64,000 bases of DNA from Nonomuraea sp. PA05 (GTDB lineage: Bacteria; Actinomycetota; Actinomycetes; Streptosporangiales; Streptosporangiaceae): the NCBI RefSeq assembly GCF_008086045.1, contig NZ_VSEY01000053.1, positions 16,004 to 80,003 on the forward strand, in the 5' to 3' direction. The position numbers and the translations under genes were made by a program. The notes under the pieces were generated by a model that did not search any database, had not been told where the DNA came from, and saw only the letters and a program-made list of their open reading frames with translations. The number at the start of each line of letters is the position of its first letter. Positions within the stretch are counted from its first letter, which is position 1. This document shows positions 57,694 through 64,000 of the stretch, piece by piece.

Positions 57694-58995
57694 TTACTGG
57701 GCGTTGGCCGTGGCCGCGTCGGCCAGCCCCTGCTGCAGCGCCTTGACGTCCTTGCTGCCGAGGTAGAGCCCGACCGCCTCGTTGATCGCGGCCAGCCACG
57801 GCTGGTTCACCGCCACGCCGTGCTGGATCGACCCGGCGAGCTTGTTGCCCGACCAGTCCTTCAGCGCGTCGGCCAGGTAGTCGGTGTAGAGCGACTGGTC
57901 GGCGTCCTTACGGGCGGGGATGGAGCCCTTCATCGGGTTGAAGGCGTCCTGGCCCTCCTTGCTGGCCGCGACCTTCAGCCAGGCCAGCGCCCCGTCACGG
58001 TTCTTGGCGCCCTTGGGCAGGGTGAAGCTGTCGGACAGCCACAGGTACGTGCCCTCGGTGCCGGGCGCGGGCGCCCAGTCGAAGTCCGTCTTCGACTTCT
58101 TGCTCAGGCCGCCCGGCGACGGGTTGTGGAAGTAGCCGTACGCCCAGTCGCCCATGACGTTGAACGCCGCCTGGCCGTCGGCCACCTGCTTGGCCGCGGG
58201 CTGCCAGTCGTCCTGCGGGTCGCCCGCGTACTCCATGATCTTGGCGAAGTTGGTCAGCGCCGCGGTCACCTGCGCGCTGTTCCAGTCGGCGCCCGGCTTG
58301 AACAGGGCGTTGTAGGCGTCGGCGCCGAGCGTGCCGAGCAGCACGCTCTCCATCAGGTGGGTGGCCGTCCACTCCGACCCGATGGACAGCGGGATCTTGC
58401 CCTTGGCCTTGACCTTCTCCAGCGCCGCGAGGAACTCCTCGATCGTCTCCGGCGCGGCGGCGACCCCGGCCTCCTTGAGCACGGCGGGGTTGAACCACAG
58501 CACGTTCGAGCGGTGGATGTTCACCGGCACGGAGTAGATCTTGCCGTCGACGCTGATCTGCTCGACGAGCTGCGTGGGGAAGACGTCCTTGAGCTTGAGC
58601 TCGTCGTAGAGGGCGGTCAGGTCCTCCAGGTTGCCCGCCTTGATGTAGCCCTGCAGCTCCGCGCCCGCGTGGCCCTGGAAGGTGTCGGGCGGGGTGTTCG
58701 CCTGGAGTTTCGACTGCAGCAGCGCCTTGGCCTTGTCGCCGGAGCCGCCGGCCACCGCCGCGTCGAAGAAGGTGTAGTTCGGGTTCTGCTCTTCGAAGAT
58801 CTTTCTCATCGCCTTCAGGCCGTCGGCCTCACCCGGACCCGTCCACCAGGAGAAGACCTCAACCTGCTGCTTCCCGCCGCTGCTCGCCGCGGGCGCCTGG
58901 CTGCCGGTGGCCGTCCCGCCACCGCCGCCTCCGCAGGCCGCCAGGCCGAGCACGCTTGCCATCGTGATCGATACGGCCGCTAACCACCGTCGCAT
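57694..58995 (-). CDS. Carbohydrate ABC transporter substrate-binding lipoprotein (MalE-like)
   Basis: The 433-residue protein has a lipoprotein signal (MRRWLAAVSITMASVLGLAACGGG), a Gly/Ser linker and the family 1 fold (QVEVFSWWTGPGEADGLKAMRKIFEEQNP, GHAGAELQGYIKAG, VPVNIHRSNVLWFNPAVLKEAGV, FNVMGDWAYGYF, YLWLSDSFTLPKGAKN). ATG 58995 is preferred over the in-frame 59064 because the signal peptide starts there and AAGGGA lies 9 nt upstream. A LacI palindrome lies 41 nt upstream of the start. It is the first gene of the binding protein-MalF-MalG operon. Confidence 0.93.
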   Translation of the reverse strand: MRRWLAAVSITMASVLGLAACGGGGGGTATGSQAPAASSGGKQQVEVFSWWTGPGEADGLKAMRKIFEEQNPNYTFFDAAVAGGSGDKAKALLQSKLQANTPPDTFQGHAGAELQGYIKAGNLEDLTALYDELKLKDVFPTQLVEQISVDGKIYSVPVNIHRSNVLWFNPAVLKEAGVAAAPETIEEFLAALEKVKAKGKIPLSIGSEWTATHLMESVLLGTLGADAYNALFKPGADWNSAQVTAALTNFAKIMEYAGDPQDDWQPAAKQVADGQAAFNVMGDWAYGYFHNPSPGGLSKKSKTDFDWAPAPGTEGTYLWLSDSFTLPKGAKNRDGALAWLKVAASKEGQDAFNPMKGSIPARKDADQSLYTDYLADALKDWSGNKLAGSIQHGVAVNQPWLAAINEAVGLYLGSKDVKALQQGLADAATANAQ

Positions 58996-59035
58996 CCCAC
59001 ACCATCCCTTCGAAATCCCCCGAAGTCGCGGTGAT

Positions 59036-59051
59036 TTGACAACGTTGTCAA
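59036..59051. promoter_or_regulatory. LacI operator of the sugar ABC operon
   Basis: TTGACAACGTTGTCAA is a perfect 16-bp CG-centred palindrome. Its 12-bp core equals the one beside the LacI gene at 43636-43647, and no LacI gene is adjacent here. Confidence 0.8.
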
Positions 59052-59123
59052 CAACGGCTATCAACCCACTTCGGGCCGCGCTCCGTCAAGGGATGGGCGG
59101 TAACAGCTCCGCATATTCGGCTG

Positions 59124-59897
59124 TCAGCCGACGCGCTCCAGGCTGCCGTCAGGGCCCGTCACGACCGTCACGCCGAAGTCGTGGCCGGTGCCGGCCAGAT
59201 CGCCGCCGTCGGCGGCCACCACCAGCGCGCCCTTCGACACGCCGAGCCCCACCAGGGCCAGCAGACCGCAGCCGCCGTCCGGCAGCCACGTCGTCAGCAC
59301 CACGTCGGTCTCCGCCAGCCGGACCCGCAGGTCCAGCTCCGCCATCCTGGCCAGCAGCCCGGCGTGCGACAGGCGGGCGCCGTCGGCCAGCAGCACGGCG
59401 AGCTGCCGCTTGGCGTCGAGCGCGGGCAGTGCGGTGGGCTCCAGCGTGAGCAGGCAGCGGAAGTCGATCGCGTCGCGCGCCGGGCCCAGCGACACGACCT
59501 GCCGCACCCGGGACTCCTCGGCCGCCAGGATCGCCGTCTCCGCCAGGTCAGGCGTGGTGATCAGCACGCGGGCGTCGCACTCACGCAGCCACGCCGCCAT
59601 CTCGTCCGCGCGCAGCCCCGGATCGATCGGCGCCGCCACCCCGCCGGCGGCCACCACCGTGTGGACCGCCAGCGTCTGGGCGCCCGCCGTGGACACGTGC
59701 ACCCCCACCACCTGGTCACGCCGGGCGCCCCTGCGCACCAGCCCGGAGGCCGCCCTGGTCACCTCGGTCACCAGCCGCCGGTAGCCGTAGACCAGGCCAC
59801 CGCGCAGGTCGATGAGGGCGGGACGGTCGCCGCGCTCGTAGGCCCGGCGGAACACTTCATGGATCACGGTGCCGGTGGTCGAGGCGGTGGGTCTCAT
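59124..59897 (-). CDS. Half-length AMP-binding (ANL-family) protein lacking the P-loop
   Basis: The 257-residue protein resembles the N-terminal part of acyl-CoA synthetases: VIHEVFRRAYERGDRPALIDLRGGLVYGYRRLVTEVTRAASGLVRRGARRDQVVGVHVSTAG, then AAGGVAAPIDPGLRADEMAAWLRECDARVLITTPDL. Where the ATP-binding SSGTTGxPKG should come, it reads LAVLLADGARLSHAGLLARMAEL, so the P-loop is gone while the LSH-x-x-L helix remains. The adenylate-binding and C-terminal domains are absent; ANL enzymes are normally over 500 residues. It is therefore probably non-catalytic, perhaps a binding subunit or a decaying gene. ATG 59897 is chosen (MRPTAS); an upstream in-frame start at 59987 would run through the direct repeats. 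Confidence 0.65.
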   Translation of the reverse strand: MRPTASTTGTVIHEVFRRAYERGDRPALIDLRGGLVYGYRRLVTEVTRAASGLVRRGARRDQVVGVHVSTAGAQTLAVHTVVAAGGVAAPIDPGLRADEMAAWLRECDARVLITTPDLAETAILAAEESRVRQVVSLGPARDAIDFRCLLTLEPTALPALDAKRQLAVLLADGARLSHAGLLARMAELDLRVRLAETDVVLTTWLPDGGCGLLALVGLGVSKGALVVAADGGDLAGTGHDFGVTVVTGPDGSLERVG

Positions 59898-59952
59898 GCC
59901 CGTCAACGTACGACCGCCGCAGCGGCCCGAGCATCCACCGATGTATGTAGGC

Positions 59953-59985
59953 GGCTGTGCATTCCCTGCGAAGGGCTGTGCGTTC
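59953..59985. repeat. 12-bp direct repeats spaced two helical turns apart
   Basis: GGCTGTGCATTC (59953-59964) and GGCTGTGCGTTC (59974-59985) are direct repeats with a 21-bp period, upstream of the AMP-binding gene on the minus strand. The spacing puts both on one face of the helix, as expected for an activator site. They lie in the 348-bp gap 59898-60245, which holds no gene. Confidence 0.5.
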
Positions 59986-60032
59986 ACAGGCGGGTTGGGC
60001 GGGCCCGAGCCCTGCGCGACTCGAGCCCGCTG

Positions 60033-60095
60033 TCACGCGCCCCGGAGCCGGACCCCCACCCCTCCGAGAAGGTCCGGCTCCGTATGGACGCGTGA
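60033..60095. other. Large nested inverted repeat between LuxR and AMP-binding genes
   Basis: TCACGCG (60033-60039) pairs with CGCGTGA (60089-60095), and inside it GGAGCCGGACC (60044-60054) pairs with GGTCCGGCTCC (60071-60081) around a 16-nt loop. It could be the LuxR-gene terminator or a regulatory structure; it lies 150 nt after the LuxR stop. Confidence 0.6.
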
Positions 60096-60245
60096 CGTCC
60101 CCGATCGATCGGCCGCGGCGCCCCGTCGCGAGGGGCGAGGTACGCGCGGTGCGGTCGATCACGTAACGAACGGTAGGCGTGCAGAGGGTTCCCGCACATG
60201 CGCTGACATGGCCATTCGACGATGTACGCGCGATGTGTAGACGGC

Positions 60246-62612
60246 TCAGCGGCTGCCGACCACCCACGCGGCGATCTGTGTACGCGTGGCGAAGCCCAGC
60301 TTCGACAGGATGTTGGCCACGTGCCGGGCGACGGTCGCCGGGCTGATGACCAGCTCGTCGGCGATGCCCTGGTTGCTCAGCCCCCTGGCGACCAGCTCGG
60401 CGATCTCCTGCTCCCTGGGCGTGAGCCTGCTGTCCTGGCGGACCGGCACGACGGGCAAGGCCGGCGGCTCCGGCAGGTCGCCCTCCAGCGCGCAGGCCAC
60501 CGCCTGGTCGGCGGTCAGCCCCGTGCCCTCGGCCCACAACACGCCGACGACGGCCTCGCCGAGGCTCGCGCGGGCCGGGCGCAGCACGTCCTCGGTGCGG
60601 GCGTCCGGCTGCCGCCCGCCCAGCGTCACCGCCGCCGCCACCATCAGGACCGCGCGCCGGTGGTCGCCCTCGGCGGTGACCAGCGCGGCCCACGCCTCCA
60701 GCCGCCGCGCGATCCCGGCCCGCAGGCCGGCGTCGCGGCTGAGCACCAGCGCCTCGGTGAGCCTGGCCCTGGCCTGCGTCAGGTCGCCCTCGTCGAGCGC
60801 CACCCGGCCGAGGCCGGCCAGGCAGCTGACGATCTGCTGCCTGGCGTCCACGTGCCGCAGCAGGCGCAGCCCCGACTCGTAGTGCCGCTTGGCGGCGGCG
60901 GGGTCGCCTGTCTTCCTGGCCACCTGGGCCAGGCCGATGTGGCCGAACGTCTGCCCGTAGTGGTTGTCGAGCTCCTCGCTGATCGCCAGGACCTCCTGGT
61001 AGGCGCGCTGCGCCTCCTTCAGGCGGCCCTGGTGCAGGCCGTAGCGCGCCCTGGTGGCCTGGGCCAGCGACTCCATGACGAGGTCGCCGGACTGCCTGGC
61101 CGTGTCGAGCGCCCGGTCGATCGCCGCCTGCTCGCCGGTGAGCTGGGCCAGCGCGATCGTGCCGAGTGCCTCGCCGTAGACGTCCTTGGCGGCGGCGCAC
61201 AGCTCCAGCCCGGCCCTGACGTGCCGCAGGGCCGGCTCGAAGTCGCCAGCGGCCAGCGCCAGCTCGCCGCGGACGACCGTGGCCCGCCCGCGCAGCCCGC
61301 GCGGCACCTGGGGGGCGTCGAGGGCGAGCAGCCGGTCGAGCCGCTCGGTCGAGTCGAGCTTGCGCCCGCTGCCGATCAGCAGGAAGCGGATGTCGGTCAG
61401 CAGGGTGAGCGCGGTCTCCGGCATGCCGATGGCGATCGACCAGTCGCAGGCGGAGTTCACCTCGGCCTTGAGCCCGTCGAAGAGGTTGACGTAGCGCTCG
61501 ACCACCGGCCACGACGTGCGCACCCCGGGCGCCAGCGACTCCTTGAACCTGGTGGCCAGCCTGGCCAGCGCCGTCAGGTGGCGGCGGCGCAGCTCGGCCT
61601 CCTCGCCCGACTCGGCGAGCTGCTCCAGCGCGTACTCGCGGACGGTCTCCAGCAGCCGGTACCGCGCGTGCCCCGCCACCTCGCCGTCGAGCACGACCAG
61701 CGACTTGTCGACCAGGTCGCAGAGCCGGGGCAGCACCTCCTCCTCCGCGAGCCCGGGGCCCGAGCAGACCCATTCGGCCAGGTCGAGCGTCCAGGAGGAG
61801 CGGAAGGCGGCCGTACGGCGCAGCAGCAGCCGCTCCTGCGGGGTGAGCAGCCGGTAGCTCCAGTCGAGCGCCGCCCGGAGCGTGCGGTGCCGGGCCGGAG
61901 CCGTACGGGCGCCGCCCGCCAGCAGCCTGAACCGGTCGTCCAGCCGCTCCACGAGCTGCCCCACCGACAGCACCCGCACCATCGCGGCGGCCAGCTCGAT
62001 CGCCAGCGGCAGCCCGTCGAGCGTCCGGCACAGCTCCGCGACCAGCGGGCGCGTCTCGCCGGTCAGCTCGAAGCCGGGCCGCGCCGCGGTGGCCCTGGCC
62101 ACGAACAGCCGCACCGCCTCGCTCTGCGCGCCGTCGCCCGGGTCGCTCACCGACAGCGGCGGCACCCGCCACACCGTCTCGCCGGGCACCCGCAGCGGCT
62201 CCCGGCTGGTGGCCAGCAGCGTCACGCCGGGGCAAGAGCGCAGCAGGTCGCGGCAGAGCTCGGCGCACTCGCCGATGACGGGCTCGCAGTTGTCGAGCAG
62301 CAGCAGCACGCGCCGGTCGCCGATCGTCTCCACCAGGTCGCCCGAGATCCGCATCGCGGCGGCGACCTGCCCCCTGAGCTGGCCCTTCTCCAGGTCTGCC
62401 AGCTCGCACACGCACACGCCCCCGGTGTTCACCGCGGCGAGCCTGGAGGCCAGCCGCAGCGCCAGCCGGGTCTTGCCGATGCCGCCCGCCCCGCACAGCG
62501 TCACGACGCGCGAGACGCGCATCAGGTGGACGAGCTCGTCGACGTCGGCCTCCCGGCCCACGAACGTGTTGGACTCGGCCGGGAGGTTGCTGGGGCCCGC
62601 GAATCGCTGCAT
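60246..62612 (-). CDS. NB-ARC/AfsR-like ATPase with C-terminal LuxR DNA-binding domain
   Basis: About 788 residues. It starts with NTFVGREADVDELVHLM and Walker A GAGGIGKTRLALRLA, has Walker B RVLLLLDNCEP, VTLLATSREPLRVPGE and GLPLAIELAAAMVRVLS, which are typical of AfsR-type signal-transduction ATPases. A TPR-like helical region follows (about 330-700). The LuxR helix-turn-helix SRLTPREQEIAELVARGLSNQGIADELVISPATVARHVANILSKLGFATRTQIAAWVVG ends the protein. It is a probable activator of neighbouring genes. ATG 62612 or GTG 62615 is the start. It is divergent from an ABC exporter gene, with an inverted repeat next to both starts. Confidence 0.9.
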   Translation of the reverse strand: MQRFAGPSNLPAESNTFVGREADVDELVHLMRVSRVVTLCGAGGIGKTRLALRLASRLAAVNTGGVCVCELADLEKGQLRGQVAAAMRISGDLVETIGDRRVLLLLDNCEPVIGECAELCRDLLRSCPGVTLLATSREPLRVPGETVWRVPPLSVSDPGDGAQSEAVRLFVARATAARPGFELTGETRPLVAELCRTLDGLPLAIELAAAMVRVLSVGQLVERLDDRFRLLAGGARTAPARHRTLRAALDWSYRLLTPQERLLLRRTAAFRSSWTLDLAEWVCSGPGLAEEEVLPRLCDLVDKSLVVLDGEVAGHARYRLLETVREYALEQLAESGEEAELRRRHLTALARLATRFKESLAPGVRTSWPVVERYVNLFDGLKAEVNSACDWSIAIGMPETALTLLTDIRFLLIGSGRKLDSTERLDRLLALDAPQVPRGLRGRATVVRGELALAAGDFEPALRHVRAGLELCAAAKDVYGEALGTIALAQLTGEQAAIDRALDTARQSGDLVMESLAQATRARYGLHQGRLKEAQRAYQEVLAISEELDNHYGQTFGHIGLAQVARKTGDPAAAKRHYESGLRLLRHVDARQQIVSCLAGLGRVALDEGDLTQARARLTEALVLSRDAGLRAGIARRLEAWAALVTAEGDHRRAVLMVAAAVTLGGRQPDARTEDVLRPARASLGEAVVGVLWAEGTGLTADQAVACALEGDLPEPPALPVVPVRQDSRLTPREQEIAELVARGLSNQGIADELVISPATVARHVANILSKLGFATRTQIAAWVVGSR

Positions 62613-62616
62613 CACC

Positions 62617-62692
62617 GTGAGTGTGCCACTAACTACGCTTCGCGCCCAGGGTTATTCGGTGGAGAAGTGCCGGCCCGCGTGGGCACACTCAC
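62617..62692. promoter_or_regulatory. Inverted 11-bp repeat framing two divergent start codons
   Basis: GTGAGTGTGCC (62617-62627) and GGCACACTCAC (62682-62692) are exact reverse complements 54 bp apart. Each lies 3-4 nt before a start codon, at 62612 (minus) and 62696 (plus). They could be operators of one regulator for both genes, or matching translation-start elements. Confidence 0.65.
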
Positions 62693-62695
62693 AAC

Positions 62696-64000
62696 ATGGC
62701 CGATGAGCCGCTGGAGCTCGGCGAGATCTCCTTCTCCGAGTGGTACGCCCACACCGACAAGATGGCGGAGGTCGGCTTCCTGACCATCGCCAGGAAGCTG
62801 CCGTCGCTCGTCGGCCAGGCCCTGCGGATGGCCTGGCGGGCCAGCCCCCGCGACACGGTCGCCACGATCGCGCTCAACCTGCTCGGCGGCGCGTTCACCG
62901 CGTTCGGCCTGCTCGCCACCACCGGCGTCCTGACCGCGCTGTTCAGCGAGGGCCCCACCCCCGACCGGGTGATGGCCGCCCTGCCGAGCCTCGCCGTCGT
63001 CGCCGGGGCCGCCATCCTGCGCACCACCATGCAGGCCGGCGCGGGCTGGGCGCAGGCGCGCCTCGACCCGCAGGTCACCCGGCTGACGGAGGAGCGCCTG
63101 TACGGCCTGACCAGCCGCGTGAGCCTGGTGGCCTACGACGACCCGGAGTTCCACGACGCGCTGCAACGCGCCAGGCTGCGCGGGGTGGCCATGGCCGACT
63201 CGGTGGTCACCTGCACCATCGACGTGGTCACGGCCGCCGTCGGCATCGCCGCCGTGGCGGGCGTGCTGGTGGTGCTGCACCCGGTCCTGCTCCCGCTCCT
63301 CCTGCTGGCCGTGGTCCCCGACGCCTGGGCCGCCGTCCGCAGCGCCCGCATGCAGTACGCGACCATGTACTCCCTCATTCCGGCCAACCGCCGCAAGTGG
63401 ATCATCGCCCAGCTCCTGGCGGAGCGCGAGCCGGCCGCCGAGGTGCGCGCGTTCACCATGCGCGGCTTCCTGCTGCGCATGTACGACGCGGTGGCGCGCG
63501 CCGAGCAGGACGTCATGCTGCGCCTGGCCCGCCGCCAGACCATGGCCCGCCTGGCGGGCGAGGCCCTCGGCGGCCTCGGCGCCGCCCTGGTCTACGCGGC
63601 GCTCGGCATCCTGCTGGCCGTGGGCGCCATCGCCCTGGCGGTGGCGGGCACCGCCGTGCTGGCCATCCGCTCGGCGCAGTCCTCACTCGGCCAGCTCATG
63701 TTCGCCACCAACCGCCTCTACGAGGAGGGCCTGTACTTCACGGACTTCCTCGACTTCTGCGCCGACGCGGAGAGCCGCATCCCCGCCGCCCGCCACGCCG
63801 AGCTGCCCGGCGCCTTCGAGCGCATCACCGCCGCGGACATCACCTTCACCTACCCGGGCGCCTCCGACCCGGCCCTGCGCGAAGTCTCGATCGAGATCAA
63901 ACAGGGCGAGGTGATCGCCTTCGTCGGCGAGAACGGCTCCGGCAAGACCACTCTGGCGAAAATCCTGTCCGGCCTGTACGAGCCCGACTCGGGCACCGTC
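62696..64000 (+). CDS. ABC transporter, fused membrane and ATPase domains (runs off the right edge)
   Basis: The reading frame is open to the end of the window (435 codons seen). It starts MADEPLELGEISFSEWY, with a cytoplasmic N-terminus. The membrane domain has about six helices, including VATIALNLLGGAFTAFGLLATT, VTAAVGIAAVAGVLVVLHPVLLPLLLLAVV and LVYAALGILLAVGAIALAVAGTAVLAI. The ATPase begins near residue 380 with ITFTYPGASDPALREVSIEIKQGE and Walker A GENGSGKTTLAKIL. The signature and Walker B lie outside the window. This is an exporter-type half-transporter, common in peptide natural-product clusters. No Shine-Dalgarno sequence is seen before the ATG. Confidence 0.88.
   Translation, partial: MADEPLELGEISFSEWYAHTDKMAEVGFLTIARKLPSLVGQALRMAWRASPRDTVATIALNLLGGAFTAFGLLATTGVLTALFSEGPTPDRVMAALPSLAVVAGAAILRTTMQAGAGWAQARLDPQVTRLTEERLYGLTSRVSLVAYDDPEFHDALQRARLRGVAMADSVVTCTIDVVTAAVGIAAVAGVLVVLHPVLLPLLLLAVVPDAWAAVRSARMQYATMYSLIPANRRKWIIAQLLAEREPAAEVRAFTMRGFLLRMYDAVARAEQDVMLRLARRQTMARLAGEALGGLGAALVYAALGILLAVGAIALAVAGTAVLAIRSAQSSLGQLMFATNRLYEEGLYFTDFLDFCADAESRIPAARHAELPGAFERITAADITFTYPGASDPALREVSIEIKQGEVIAFVGENGSGKTTLAKILSGLYEPDSGTV

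Noticed and set aside
59000..64000. Biosynthetic gene cluster edge
   Set aside because: Regulator, AMP-binding fragment and ABC exporter are suggestive, but no core biosynthetic enzyme or precursor peptide is visible, and the window ends inside the exporter.

Overview
The window is very GC-rich, with dense genes, GTG and TTG starts, and several promoters of the form TANNNT placed 6-7 nt before a start codon (leaderless mRNA). It carries eukaryotic-like Ser/Thr kinases, giant LuxR (LAL-type) regulators, a DUF1876 protein and a stand-alone type IB topoisomerase. Together these indicate a filamentous actinomycete chromosome. A Streptosporangiaceae/Nonomuraea-like origin is a guess from gene content, not a database result. 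There is no transposase, integrase, CRISPR array, rRNA or plasmid origin. The only RNA gene recognised is tRNA-Lys(CTT).

Layout. 1-6 kb: 5' end of a type IB topoisomerase, small membrane protein, SDR oxidoreductase, transketolase, a ChaB-like lysine-rich protein with its DUF6458 partner, shikimate-kinase-like protein, GNAT acetyltransferase. 6-14.7 kb: a pseudokinase-WD40 membrane protein convergent with an active membrane Ser/Thr kinase, then metG and a D-2-hydroxyacid dehydrogenase. 14.8-20.6 kb: a LAL regulator divergent from a two-gene unit made of an unknown protein and a caspase-fold C11 (clostripain-like) peptidase. 20.6-25.5 kb: AlkZ-like winged-helix protein, IclR regulator plus PfkB sugar kinase, unknown protein, BlaI-type repressor, DUF1876 protein. 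25.5-32.7 kb: a five-gene oligopeptide-type ABC importer/aldolase operon with a divergent GntR regulator. 32.7-39 kb: small alarmone hydrolase-like HD protein, DUF4429/SHOCT protein with a TTA codon, small secreted protein, tRNA-Lys, nucleoside hydrolase, OsmC, a truncated flavoreductase plus apbE, small proteins. 39-47 kb: three regulators (two LacI, one ArsR), each divergent from its probable target. 47-55.9 kb: a SorC-controlled sugar operon of eight genes. 55.9-59 kb: a MalEFG-type importer without its own ATPase. 59-64 kb: a half-length AMP-binding protein, a second ATPase-LuxR regulator, and the start of an ABC exporter.

How the genes work together. Most of the right half is modular carbohydrate uptake under local regulators. 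The SorC operon encodes binding protein, single-domain ATPase, permease, two FGGY kinases, a histidine phosphatase and a hydroxyacid dehydrogenase, nearly all joined by overlapping stop/start codons. A perfect GACAACGTTGTC palindrome lies between the MFS/LacI pair at 43.6 kb and again upstream of the binding-protein gene at 59.0 kb, which suggests that one LacI regulator controls both. The candidates for something undescribed are the coupled C11 peptidase/amphipathic-repeat protein pair, the pseudokinase-STAND-linker-WD40 protein facing an active kinase, and the AMP-binding remnant beside the LuxR/ABC exporter pair, whose two start codons are framed by a mirror-image 11-bp repeat. Short tandem repeats recur in and between genes (1.7, 8.5, 16.2, 23.5, 54.2, 55.9 kb).
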